DNA of 24,653 nt. It comes from JBCCGE01 sp039029455 (lineage in GTDB: Bacteria; Pseudomonadota; Gammaproteobacteria; Arenicellales; Poriferihabitantaceae). The notes beneath the pieces were generated by a model. The model was not told the DNA's origin, did no database searches, and worked only from the letters and a program-made list of their open reading frames with translations. Below are positions 7,796 to 15,516 of this stretch, piece by piece. Positions within the stretch are counted from its first letter, which is position 1; each line of letters begins with the position of its first letter. Position numbers and translations under genes: made by a program. Location of the stretch: NCBI GenBank assembly GCA_039029455.1, contig JBCCGE010000046.1:1-24653 (forward strand), in the 5' to 3' direction.

Positions 7796-8536
7796 TTGAA
7801 TGAGCAGTCTGATCTTCTCCTGATTGGACTGACGTTTTTTCTCGCTGGCGTGGTCAAAGGGATCGTCGGGTTAGGATTGCCCACAGTCAGTCTAGGGTTG
7901 CTCGCACTGTTCATTGATTTGCCGACTGCAATGGCGTTGATGCTGGTTCCGTCGCTGGTAACCAATATCTGGCAGGCAACAAGTGGTGGATTTGCAGTAG
8001 TCATCCTTTCCCGAATCTGGCCGTTTTTGCTGGCTGCAACGGCTTCAATCTTTGTTGGCGCTATCGCACTGGTGAACGGAAATCCGTCACTGTTGCTCGC
8101 ATTGCTGGCTGTGCTGCTTATGTTTTACGCCGGCATCGGTCTGGCGGGTCTGAAGCTTTCCATTCAAGCGCAACACAGAGCATCTGCTGGCGTCGTATTT
8201 GGGATTGCCAATGGTGTACTCACGGGTATGACGGGATCTTTTACGGTCCCCGGAGTGATTTATCTGAATGCGATTGGCCTGGACAGCCGGATGTTGATTC
8301 AGGCAATGGGTATTTTGTTTACATTATCTACAGTAGGATTGGCGATTGCTTTGCAGCGATACAACCTGCTATCACCGCAGCAGATGCTGATCTCCTCCGT
8401 CGGTGTGCTGCCGGCGCTGATCGGCATGCTGGGTGGAAAGACTATCCGGGAACGTATGACTGAGGCACAATTCAAGCGTGTGTTTTTTCTCGCATTGCTG
8501 GTGCTGGGAGCAGTGCTTATGGTTAAAGCGGTCTGA
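7796..8536 (+). CDS. TauE/SafE (sulfite exporter-like) family permease
   Basis: This 246-residue polytopic inner-membrane protein has about eight hydrophobic segments. The first is LLLIGLTFFLAGVVKGIVGLGLPTVSL, whose G-x-G-x-G-x-P pattern is typical of the family, and the inverted second half contains ANGVLTGMTGSFTVPGVIYL. TauE/SafE proteins export or import small organic anions such as sulfite, sulfoacetate and other sulfonates or carboxylates. No sulfonate genes are visible here, so the cargo is unassigned. The start is TTG at 7796: a stop codon lies 5 codons upstream in frame and no ATG exists before residue 45. It begins 53 bp after the PhyH-like gene and could be co-transcribed with it. 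Confidence 0.9.
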   Translation: MNEQSDLLLIGLTFFLAGVVKGIVGLGLPTVSLGLLALFIDLPTAMALMLVPSLVTNIWQATSGGFAVVILSRIWPFLLAATASIFVGAIALVNGNPSLLLALLAVLLMFYAGIGLAGLKLSIQAQHRASAGVVFGIANGVLTGMTGSFTVPGVIYLNAIGLDSRMLIQAMGILFTLSTVGLAIALQRYNLLSPQQMLISSVGVLPALIGMLGGKTIRERMTEAQFKRVFFLALLVLGAVLMVKAV

Positions 8537-8564
8537 AACGCCGGCACTTATCCGGAATTGATAA

Positions 8565-9098
8565 ATGACCTGCTTTTTTGATCCACAACCAATGCTCAAA
8601 GGCGAACGTATAGTGGTTCGCCCACTGACCCATGAAGACTATTTGGCATTATTTCGGGCAGCCAGTGACCCCGAAATCTGGAGACAGCATCCGGATACTG
8701 AGCGCTATACCCGTCACGGATTTGAACAGTACTTTAGCGACGCATTGCAATCGGGATCGGCGCTGACGGTCATTGAGTCGGCAACGGGTGAAGTTATTGG
8801 TTCATCGAGATATCACGGTTTCGATCCGGATCAGGATAGCGTGGAAACAGGCTGGACTTTTCTTGCGCGCTCCGTCTGGGGCGGTCTGTACAACCGCGAA
8901 CTCAAAGAACTGATGCTGTCGCACGCATTCAGGTTTGTGCACACGATACTTTTCTATATCGATCCGTCCAACACGAGATCCCAGCGCTCTGTGGAAAAGA
9001 TTGGTGCCTTGAAAGAACTGCAGCCGGATCGGCAAGGGCGGGTTGTATACCAACTCACTCTGCAGCAGTGGAACTTAAAGTGTGGATCAGAACGATGA
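8565..9098 (+). CDS. GNAT family N-acetyltransferase (RimJ/RimL-like)
   Basis: This 177-residue cytoplasmic acetyltransferase shows the RimJ/RimL-type pattern. The N-terminal strand MLKGERIVVRPLTHEDYLALFRAASDPEIW is followed by a central strand VIESATGEVIGSSRYHGF. A C-terminal segment FYIDPSNTRSQRSVEKIGALKE is where the N-x-x-S-x-x-x-x-x-K-x-G hallmark lies. The acetyl-CoA loop, usually Q/R-x-x-G-x-G/A, is degenerate here (RSVWGGLYNRE), which is common in this subgroup. The acceptor could be a protein N-terminus, an amino acid or a drug, and cannot be told from sequence. It starts 28 bp after the permease gene and lies 19 bp before the DOPA-dioxygenase-like gene, so it is likely in the same operon. 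Confidence 0.87.
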   Translation: MTCFFDPQPMLKGERIVVRPLTHEDYLALFRAASDPEIWRQHPDTERYTRHGFEQYFSDALQSGSALTVIESATGEVIGSSRYHGFDPDQDSVETGWTFLARSVWGGLYNRELKELMLSHAFRFVHTILFYIDPSNTRSQRSVEKIGALKELQPDRQGRVVYQLTLQQWNLKCGSER

Positions 9099-9117
9099 AC
9101 GAAGTCAGAAATCGCTA

Positions 9118-9480
9118 ATGAACGAACCCAAAAGACCCGTCAATATTCACAAGGCTTATCATGCCCACGTGTACTTTGATGAAACCAGTCGCGAGTTCGC
9201 ACGCAGTCTTTGCGATCGCATCCGGGATGAATTTGAATTGCAGGTCGGTCGGTTTCACGAGCGACCCATCGGACCTCATCCAACGGGCAGTTGTCAGATA
9301 ATCTTCGGAATGCGTGATTTCGATGAGTTTATCGGATGGCTCCAACGTCATCGTGGTGAGTTGACGGTGCTGATTCACGGGCTTACAGGAGATGACTACG
9401 CGGATCACACAGATAACGCCTACTGGTTGGGTGATGGAGCGACCCTGAATCTGGAAATTTTTTCCCCAAATAGAACCTAG
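9118..9480 (+). CDS. DOPA 4,5-dioxygenase family protein
   Basis: This protein of about 120 residues closely follows the DOPA_dioxygen family. HKAYHAHVYFDE comes near the N-terminus, then VGRFHERPIGPHPTGSCQIIF, GELTVLIHGLTGDDYADHTDNAYWLG and the final LNLEIF strand. The conserved His residues in YHAHVYF, FHERPIGPHP and HGLTGDDYADHTD are candidate metal ligands. Fungal and plant relatives cleave the catechol ring of DOPA, but bacterial members of this size are mostly untested. The ATG at 9118 gives a protein starting just before the conserved region. An in-frame GTG at 9082 would overlap the GNAT gene by 17 bp and is the alternative. A HAD phosphatase gene follows 33 bp downstream. Confidence 0.87.
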   Translation: MNEPKRPVNIHKAYHAHVYFDETSREFARSLCDRIRDEFELQVGRFHERPIGPHPTGSCQIIFGMRDFDEFIGWLQRHRGELTVLIHGLTGDDYADHTDNAYWLGDGATLNLEIFSPNRT

Positions 9481-9513
9481 TTCGATCTCTGGCTCTCCAG
9501 GGTGACTTAAGCT

Positions 9514-10146
9514 ATGGGCATTGAAAATATAATTTTTGATATGGACGGAACTCTGGTCGACAGTGAGTTCTGCTCCGCTCAGGCGATGATTGATGTACTG
9601 CCCGAGTTTTCGTTGAACGCCAACGATTTGCTGGACAAATACCGCGGTACTCGCCTGGACTGGATTATTCGTGATCTGTCTTCGGAATTTGGTGTTCCGA
9701 TAGACGCTGGCCGAGCAGAACTTTTTCGCCAGCGTGAACGGGCCCTTGCACCCACTCTGATCTCGTTAAATGCCGGCGTTGCAGAGTTCCTCGCATCCAA
9801 TACAGTTAGATGCTGCATCGCATCAAACGCTCCAAGAGAAAAAACCCATCGTTCGCTGCAGATATGCAAGATCGCCGATCATTTTGGTGAACGGGTTTAC
9901 AGTGCCTATGACGTCGATGCCTGGAAGCCTGATCCGGCTCTGTTTCTTCATGTGGCACGAGAAGAGGGTTTCGGGGTCGATCAGTGTCTGGTTGTCGAGG
10001 ACAGTGCCGTTGGCATCGATGCTGCCATCGCTGCTGGTATGAGCGTGGTCTGTTTTTCGTCGGTCAAAAGGGAGGTGCCTGCGGGCGTCGTGGGCGTGAT
10101 TTACGATATGAGGGATTTATTCGACATCATTCGCAGCCTGGACTAA
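9514..10146 (+). CDS. HAD family hydrolase (beta-phosphoglucomutase-like phosphatase)
   Basis: All four HAD motifs are visible in this 210-residue protein. Motif I is FDMDGTLVDSE (nucleophile Asp9, acid/base Asp11), motif II the Ser in CCIASNAPREK, motif III the Lys in DAWKPDPALFLH and motif IV VVEDSAVGIDAA. The helical cap between motifs I and II (about residues 18-85) places it in subclass IA, with phosphoglycolate phosphatase and beta-phosphoglucomutase-like enzymes. It should hydrolyse or transfer phosphate on a small cytoplasmic metabolite; the substrate cannot be read from sequence. It ends the plus-strand run of genes that starts at the amine oxidase. It converges on the AruI-like gene with 53 bp between them, where a 5-bp hairpin (10176-10192) without a T-run is the only terminator-like structure. 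Confidence 0.92.
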   Translation: MGIENIIFDMDGTLVDSEFCSAQAMIDVLPEFSLNANDLLDKYRGTRLDWIIRDLSSEFGVPIDAGRAELFRQRERALAPTLISLNAGVAEFLASNTVRCCIASNAPREKTHRSLQICKIADHFGERVYSAYDVDAWKPDPALFLHVAREEGFGVDQCLVVEDSAVGIDAAIAAGMSVVCFSSVKREVPAGVVGVIYDMRDLFDIIRSLD

Positions 10147-10199
10147 AGAACACGCGACCGTGCGCCACTTTCTGGGCGGATACTCTTTCCGCGTCAATA

Positions 10200-11801
10200 T
10201 CAATTGCTCACTACAGTTTCATGCAACTCGACCAGTGTCGGACCGTCTGACTGGATCGCGGCGGCTATTTCCGGTGTGATTTGACTGCTGTCTGAGATGT
10301 TTCGGTAGTCCCAGTGATACGCCATGGCGAGTGCTGAGAAATCAGGATTTTTTTGCGACACTCCGATGGGGTCAATCTGTGCATTGTCCATATCATCACG
10401 GATCTGCTGCAGAGCGTCATTGTTCCAGAGCAGGATAGTGATATTCAGATTGAGTTCGGTGGCAAGCCCCATTTCCGGGAGGGTATACTGCAATCCGGCA
10501 TCGCCAACGATACAGACCACCGGCCGGTCAGGAGACGACAGTGCCGCGCCGATTGCAGCAGGCAACCCGTAACCCAGTGTTCCATAGCCTGTTGGGTGAT
10601 GCCATGAGCGCGGCGATGACAGCGGCAGATAGTCAACAGCTGTATACGCGATCTGGGTCATATCGCTGGTAACGATCACGTTCGCAGGCAGCGCGTTTTG
10701 AATGCTAACCAGAGCGTCCCAGTGGCGTCTCTCTTTGCGTGACATGTCTTTGGCGTGGTGCTTGCGAGCAGATTCGCACAGCGCCTCGAGTTCTGCCTTA
10801 CGCGTCGGGTTTTGACCGGCCTTCCCGATTAATCCCGCGAGCACTTTACGTGCGTCTGCCTGCAGCAGTATCGATCTGTCTGAGCGCGCAGGGCAATCGG
10901 CGTCAAGATTAATCCACACCTGGTTATGGGTCAAAGCCAGATCATCGTTCCAGTGATCGGTTTGTCCAAACTCGGTGCCGGCAAAGACAATCAGATCGGC
11001 TGATGTCAAAATATCCTGAACGTAGGGCGCACGGAGTTGAGCCCCGACGCCGAGACGGTTTTCACCAGTGACTATGCCTCGTCCAGCTACAGTAGTTAGA
11101 ACAATTATCCCCGCTCTGTCTGCCAGTGCCTGGACCTCCGTCGATGCGTGGCTTGCTCCGCCGCCTACTATCAGAACCGGCCGATCAGCTTCGTCGATGA
11201 GTGCCGCAGTCTGGTTAAGTTGAGATTCAGTCGCTTCGGCTGCCTGCGGTACCGGTTTTGCTTTCCACTGGTCTGTGGCTGTTTGCCGAATCAGACCAAG
11301 CGGAATATGAAGATGTACGGGGCGAGGATTTTGGGTCGCGAAAAGTTCGAATGCCTGGTGAACAAAATCCGGGATATCACTTTGCTTGGTGGCCGTCATT
11401 GATAGAGCGCACAAAGGCCGGGTTACTGCTTCCTGGTTGGTTATTTCATGCAGGCGGCCGTGATTGATCCCGTCATTTACGGGTTCATTGACAGGCGAAA
11501 CAATAAGCATTGGTGCTGAATCCATATAGGCTTCGCCAATTGCGGTCGAAAGGTTTGTGACTCCCGGTCCGGTAATGACGAAGCAGGCAGCGGGTTTTCC
11601 CACTGTTCGTGCGTAACCGTCAGCCATGAATCCGGCACCTTGTTCATGGCGTGGGTTAACGTGTCGAATTCGGCTGGAGGCCAGACCTCTGTAGAGTTCG
11701 ATACTGTGTGTGCCGGGTATTCCAAAAACTGTCTCGATGCCGTATTGCTCAAGGAGGTGAACCAGAGACTCTCCAACAGTCAGCGCAGTGTCTTTCTTCA
11801 T
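10200..11801 (-). CDS. Thiamine-diphosphate-dependent decarboxylase, AruI-like (5-guanidino-2-oxopentanoate decarboxylase)
   Basis: This 533-residue enzyme has the acetolactate synthase/pyruvate decarboxylase fold. The N-terminal Pyr domain includes YGIETVFGIPGTHSIELYRGL and RHEQGAGFMADGYAR with catalytic Glu53. A central domain runs from about residue 190 to 320. The C-terminal PP domain has VCIVGDAGLQYTLPEM followed by LLWNN, the GDG-to-NN diphosphate/magnesium motif with Ala for the second Gly. The RHEQGAGFMADGYARTVGKP and FVITGPGVTNLSTAIGEAY stretches resemble AruI of the arginine transaminase pathway, which turns 5-guanidino-2-oxopentanoate into 4-guanidinobutanal. Neither the partner transaminase AruH nor a dehydrogenase is beside it, so another 2-oxo acid is possible. 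Its start is 3 nt from the stop of the upstream membrane-protein gene, suggesting translational coupling. Confidence 0.8.
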   Translation of the reverse strand: MKKDTALTVGESLVHLLEQYGIETVFGIPGTHSIELYRGLASSRIRHVNPRHEQGAGFMADGYARTVGKPAACFVITGPGVTNLSTAIGEAYMDSAPMLIVSPVNEPVNDGINHGRLHEITNQEAVTRPLCALSMTATKQSDIPDFVHQAFELFATQNPRPVHLHIPLGLIRQTATDQWKAKPVPQAAEATESQLNQTAALIDEADRPVLIVGGGASHASTEVQALADRAGIIVLTTVAGRGIVTGENRLGVGAQLRAPYVQDILTSADLIVFAGTEFGQTDHWNDDLALTHNQVWINLDADCPARSDRSILLQADARKVLAGLIGKAGQNPTRKAELEALCESARKHHAKDMSRKERRHWDALVSIQNALPANVIVTSDMTQIAYTAVDYLPLSSPRSWHHPTGYGTLGYGLPAAIGAALSSPDRPVVCIVGDAGLQYTLPEMGLATELNLNITILLWNNDALQQIRDDMDNAQIDPIGVSQKNPDFSALAMAYHWDYRNISDSSQITPEIAAAIQSDGPTLVELHETVVSN

Positions 11802-11804
11802 TGT

Positions 11805-13451
11805 TCAGTAAATTCCCAGTGATCGCTTCACATAGTTCAGGGTTCCGTCGATTGCGGCGGCCATCGCGTAGGCGCAAAAACACAGCATTGGTGTGACACT
11901 CGACATGGTGAGTCTCGGAATATCGCGGACCGATGTCAGGTTGATCGCGAGCAGGACGGCAAAGGTCAGCAGAAAACATCCACCAAATAAAACGAGATTC
12001 CATCGGTGTGTGGCGGCACTAACAAAAAACAACCACAGTGAAAGCACAATAGAAGCAACGACAACATAAACAAAATATTTACTGTAATTTCCGTAGTGTC
12101 GCTGCATAGCGCGGTGCTTGTCGCGTTCTATTTTGACAGTTTCAGGCACGTAACGCTCTGCGTGTGCAGCAAATGCGGCCTGTTGATTGAAGAATCGACC
12201 CACCGCATAGACGAAACGATTGTCACCCGGGCTTCTATTGTGCGCCTGAGCTTTGTCAGGGTTGGGTTGAAACCGGTTGAAAGACACAAGCTCTTTCAAT
12301 CGAAGTAGAGCAGCAGGATAAACATCCTTAAAAAATGCGTTTTTCCAGATGGTTCCGGGAGGGTGCCATCGACACTCATCCGGATTGTTGTCACAAAAAC
12401 TCCGAATGTCTGCGGCGATACGATAATAAGCAGATTCTGCGGTTGCAAATGATTCGTAGTATCCGAGATCAGCCATCCCGTCTCGGACCATCCAGAGTGC
12501 ATAAGTGCCATTGACCTCGCCAACAATGCCACCGAACCTTAAATCTTCATCGATCATTTTGTCGAACAGCTCGTTGGTGTGATTACTGATTGTGAGCATT
12601 TTTTCGCGTACTTCGACCGTTAGATGGTCAATATTCCCGCCGGGCTTCGTATTCAGTGAGAGAATCGCACGCATGGCTGCAGAGTGTCCGGGTGCCTTGA
12701 TATCCACAGTGCCGTAGTAGCCATACTTTTCAAGATTAATACTGGCTATCGAATGGAAAACGAGCAGGGCGGGCGCTAATACCAACAACCATCCTGCCAG
12801 ATAGCGAAGCGGCGAGTGACGCACACAATATATTGCGGTGACACACAGTGCGGGAAAGAGAATCCCCAGCATCCATATCGATTCTTCTCGTGTATTCCAT
12901 GCAATTGCGAGACTGATGCCGCAGACAAGACTCCAGCGCAGAGACAGTCGCTGTTGACTAACGGCAATTGACAGCATGGCCATGGTCGCCGACAGAAAGA
13001 CCAGAATCGTGGGCATAAACAGAGCCTGCCGCAGGGGATGACCCCAGTACATCGAATACGTTACGGGATTCATCAGCAACAGCATGAATGCGAGAAAAAT
13101 TGCGATTCGACTTTTGATGCAGGTGGTCAGGGCGAGTGCGAAAACAATACACGCGACGACATAAATCAAATCGAATGCAAGTCTGGGGTGAAGCCCCATT
13201 TCAGCCATACCGACTAAAAACAGCGGAAACATGGGGCCTTTGATCAGCGTAAAATGATCGTAGTCGCCAAACCAGTTGCCCTGGGCGATTGAGGTCGCTT
13301 TCTCAAAGAACCAGGTGATGTCATGGGGCGACAGCTGACTGAACACCATTGGCAGCCCAGAGGTCATCCACAGTTTGTAAATCGCCGCCAGCATGACGGC
13401 CAGCCAGAAGCTGACGATCACTGCGGTTGATAATGGATTAGCCGGTGCCAC
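11805..13451 (-). CDS. Polytopic membrane protein with GT-C glycosyltransferase-like layout, function unknown
   Basis: This 548-residue inner-membrane protein has an N-terminal helix (VIVSFWLAVMLAAIYKLW). A first external loop follows with SPHDITWFFEKATSIAQGNWFGDYDHFTLIKGP, then about eight hydrophobic segments to residue 235. A soluble stretch (about 240-460) is followed by three C-terminal helices. An acidic residue in the first long loop after helix 1 is the feature shared with GT-C enzymes (PMT/ArnT type) that move sugars from lipid carriers, but overall resemblance is weak, so the activity is unproven. The start is GTG at 13451. The AruI-like gene begins 3 nt beyond its stop codon, an odd pairing of membrane and metabolic functions. 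Two G+C-rich inverted repeats (13479-13503, 13516-13541) precede it. Confidence 0.72.
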   Translation of the reverse strand: MAPANPLSTAVIVSFWLAVMLAAIYKLWMTSGLPMVFSQLSPHDITWFFEKATSIAQGNWFGDYDHFTLIKGPMFPLFLVGMAEMGLHPRLAFDLIYVVACIVFALALTTCIKSRIAIFLAFMLLLMNPVTYSMYWGHPLRQALFMPTILVFLSATMAMLSIAVSQQRLSLRWSLVCGISLAIAWNTREESIWMLGILFPALCVTAIYCVRHSPLRYLAGWLLVLAPALLVFHSIASINLEKYGYYGTVDIKAPGHSAAMRAILSLNTKPGGNIDHLTVEVREKMLTISNHTNELFDKMIDEDLRFGGIVGEVNGTYALWMVRDGMADLGYYESFATAESAYYRIAADIRSFCDNNPDECRWHPPGTIWKNAFFKDVYPAALLRLKELVSFNRFQPNPDKAQAHNRSPGDNRFVYAVGRFFNQQAAFAAHAERYVPETVKIERDKHRAMQRHYGNYSKYFVYVVVASIVLSLWLFFVSAATHRWNLVLFGGCFLLTFAVLLAINLTSVRDIPRLTMSSVTPMLCFCAYAMAAAIDGTLNYVKRSLGIY

Positions 13452-13478
13452 GTGTTGTTTCGATTAGATTCAGAAGTC

Positions 13479-13503
13479 GCAGCAGATACGTGGTAACTGC
13501 TGC
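13479..13503. other. 7-bp inverted repeat upstream of the membrane-protein gene
   Basis: GCAGCAG (13479-13485) and CTGCTGC (13497-13503) form a 7-bp stem with an 11-nt loop. A second dyad, GGCGCG/CGCGCC (13516-13521 with 13536-13541), lies 13 bp further upstream of that gene. Neither is followed by a T-run on the minus strand, so termination of the GNAT transcript here is only possible, not shown. Confidence 0.3.
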
Positions 13504-13558
13504 CAGGGTTTCGCAGGCGCGATTGTAAACCAGCCCGCGCCTCCGCGCTTCCAGCGGA

Positions 13559-14035
13559 TCAGAGCAGCAGATTCAGCACCGGAAGTAATCGGTTCTCCAC
13601 GGCCGAGGCTTTTGAATACCCTACTCGATAGCAGCCCATGGATGCGTAGAACCCTTCTGCGAATGGATCGCTGGTGATTTCAATTAGGGACATACCCTGT
13701 GTCCGCGCTGCATCTGCAACGGCATGGAACAACTGTTTGCCGACTCCGAAACCCTGGAAAACCGGATCGACAAAAAAATCGTCAAGCTCAGTGACTCGCA
13801 GGGAGGTTTTGATTAGCGTTGCAAATCCTGCGATTCTGGATGGATTGCGAGCGACAATACATAAGTTTTCAGGGTGCTCGAACGGAGACGCATCAAAACC
13901 GAGTAGTTCCTCGCAATTGGACATAAACTGTCCGGAGTAGCCCCACGATTGTTTTGCCCTCAGACTGAGTTGCGTGAGTTTGACCGGATCTTCAATCCGC
14001 AGCGGTCCGAGTTCGATGTTGTTGCGTGGCTTCAA
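13559..14035 (-). CDS. GNAT family N-acetyltransferase
   Basis: This 158-residue GNAT protein has RIEDPVKLTQLSLRAKQSWGYS at the N-terminus, the strand CIVARNPSRIAGFATLI, and then LDDFFVDPVFQGFGVGKQLFHAVADAAR. In the last of these, Q-G-F-G-V-G is the acetyl-CoA pyrophosphate loop (about residues 95-100). The closing SDPFAEGFYASMGCYRVG corresponds to the family's FYxxxGF element. The start is TTG at 14035 and overlaps the stop of the MocR gene by 4 nt (TTGA), implying that ribosomes pass from the regulator gene to this one. An N-acetyltransferase coupled to a MocR regulator, with an exporter divergently placed, suggests that an amino acid or amine is disposed of by acetylation and export. The substrate is unknown. 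Confidence 0.9.
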   Translation of the reverse strand: MKPRNNIELGPLRIEDPVKLTQLSLRAKQSWGYSGQFMSNCEELLGFDASPFEHPENLCIVARNPSRIAGFATLIKTSLRVTELDDFFVDPVFQGFGVGKQLFHAVADAARTQGMSLIEITSDPFAEGFYASMGCYRVGYSKASAVENRLLPVLNLLL

Positions 14036-15429
14036 AATACCGACAGCTTTGCTTCGTAGTGTCGCTCCAGCTCTGTGCGGATAATCGCAAGGCCGGATGC
14101 AACCTCATCAACCGAAGATGGCGCACTGATGCAAATGCGAATGCCCTGTGGTGCTGAAAAATGTCCGGTTGCAAATGATTCTGCGGTCAGCACGTTGACT
14201 TTTTTGTGGTGCAATCGGTCTTTAAAGTCTGAAGCTCTCCACGGCTCGGGAAGTGGCAACCAGCAATGGAAACTGTTTTGCCTGCTGCGCAGACCAAATT
14301 TTCCCAGTGACTGCTGTGCCAGATCAACTCGAGTGGAGAGTTCGTTCTTCTGCCATTCATGCCATTGAGCCGCAGCTTCCGTATCAAGCCAGCGCTGCGC
14401 AATTTCGGTCGGCAGGGTGGGGCCAAACCAGCATTGAGCGCGTAACGCGTCAGCAACAGATTCTGTCAGCCTGGGCGGACTCACCAGATAACCGACCCGA
14501 AGTCCGGGTGCGACCAGCTTCGAATGGCTATTGATGTAAAGAGTGATCTCAGGGTCAAGCTGATGAAGTGGTGCGATGGGCTGAGTGTGAAATACCGACG
14601 GTACTTCGTCTTCAATAATCCAAACATTGTGTTCACGTGCCAGTTCAACAATGTGTTGTCTGCGCTGCAGCGACATACTCGCATTGGTTGGATTGTGTAT
14701 TGTCGGACAGCAGTACAGGGCACGCAGATTGTTCTGACGGCACAGGCTATCGAATGCCTCCGGTACAACCCCTTCATCATCAAGCGGAACACCTACGGCC
14801 TTAACGCCAAGCTGTGAGGCGACTGCGTTGATCCCGGGGTAACTGAGGCCCTCAGCCGCAACTGTTTCTCCGGCGCGAGCTGCGGCCTGCATAGCCAGAT
14901 AAATTCCATGCTGAGCGCCACAGGTAATGGTCAGGTTTTCCATTTCGGCGCGTACGCCGAATTGATTCAGCCATTTGAGCGCCCACTGACGATGACGCGG
15001 CAGACCTTGTTCGGCGTGATACTCCAGCAATTCTCTGTGAACATGATGCTTTAACTCGAAACCGGGTAAGACTTTTTCCAGCACAGGACTGGGTCGATTT
15101 CCGACCGGCAGATTGAGACTGAAATCAATTTCATCGTCACCAGCCGGTTGGGGAGCCAGGTGTGCAAATGTGACACTTTGCGTTTCGGCAGGACCTGCAT
15201 AGGTTCCGCTTCCAACCACCGCATGCACCATACCGCGACGCTCCGCTTCGGCATAACCGCGCGTCACAGTGCCAACGGTTACCCCCAGAAGATCCGCCAG
15301 CTTTCTGTGTGTGGGCAGTCGTTCACCGTGGCTTAGCTCGCCACTGTGAATTGCGGCCTCGATTGCATCTGCCAGCGCAATGTACCGGGGTAAATTTCGC
15401 TCTTCGAGGACGGGTTGCCAGAATGTCAT
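14032..15429 (-). CDS. MocR-type regulator (GntR helix-turn-helix fused to class-I aminotransferase domain)
   Basis: This protein of about 465 residues has a winged-helix GntR domain (LADAIEAAIHSGELSHGERLPTHRKLADLLGVTVGTVTRGYAEAE). A fold-type-I PLP domain follows, with INSHSKLVAPGLRVGYLV holding the PLP-binding Lys and TIHNPTNASMS the region of the phosphate/carboxylate loop. MocR proteins use this domain to sense PLP, amino acids or their derivatives. The ATG at 15429 (MTFWQPVLEERN) is preferred, because the 28 residues encoded upstream are unlike the family and run over the divergent promoter. It is divergent from a LysE/RhtB exporter across an 87-bp gap full of ATTGT/ACAAT dyads, its likely binding sites. 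The GNAT gene overlaps its 3' end by 4 nt. Confidence 0.93.
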   Translation of the reverse strand: MTFWQPVLEERNLPRYIALADAIEAAIHSGELSHGERLPTHRKLADLLGVTVGTVTRGYAEAERRGMVHAVVGSGTYAGPAETQSVTFAHLAPQPAGDDEIDFSLNLPVGNRPSPVLEKVLPGFELKHHVHRELLEYHAEQGLPRHRQWALKWLNQFGVRAEMENLTITCGAQHGIYLAMQAAARAGETVAAEGLSYPGINAVASQLGVKAVGVPLDDEGVVPEAFDSLCRQNNLRALYCCPTIHNPTNASMSLQRRQHIVELAREHNVWIIEDEVPSVFHTQPIAPLHQLDPEITLYINSHSKLVAPGLRVGYLVSPPRLTESVADALRAQCWFGPTLPTEIAQRWLDTEAAAQWHEWQKNELSTRVDLAQQSLGKFGLRSRQNSFHCWLPLPEPWRASDFKDRLHHKKVNVLTAESFATGHFSAPQGIRICISAPSSVDEVASGLAIIRTELERHYEAKLSVF

Positions 15430-15443
15430 GATGACAATAAAAG

Positions 15444-15469
15444 TATTGACCAATAATTGTAGTGACAAT
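15444..15469. promoter_or_regulatory. ATTG/CAAT dyads next to the MocR start, candidate operator
   Basis: Two adjacent inverted repeats are present: TATTG-AC-CAATA (15444-15455) and ATTGT-AGTG-ACAAT (15456-15469). They abut each other and lie in the MocR/LysE intergenic gap, within 15-40 bp of the MocR start codon. A MocR dimer binding here could control both genes. That use is inferred from layout. Confidence 0.5.
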
Positions 15470-15498
15470 AATATCGGCAAAGCCCAAATTAGTAAACA

Positions 15499-15514
15499 AT
15501 TGTACCCATACAAT
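15499..15514. promoter_or_regulatory. ATTGTA-CCCA-TACAAT dyad next to the LysE start, candidate operator
   Basis: ATTGTA (15499-15504) and TACAAT (15509-15514) are perfect inverted repeats with a 4-bp centre. The dyad ends 2 bp before the exporter start codon, where bound protein would block initiation. It shares the ATTGT/ACAAT half-sites with the dyads at 15444-15469. Confidence 0.55.
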
Positions 15515-15516
15515 AT

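Noticed and set aside
10176..10192. Hairpin GCGGA/TCCGC between the convergent HAD and AruI-like genes as a terminator
   Set aside because: Only a 5-bp stem and no T-run on either side; not enough to call a terminator.
15430..15513. N-terminal hydrophobic extension of the MocR protein starting at 15513
   Set aside because: It would cover the divergent promoter and operators and adds a membrane-like segment foreign to the family; the start at 15429 fits better.
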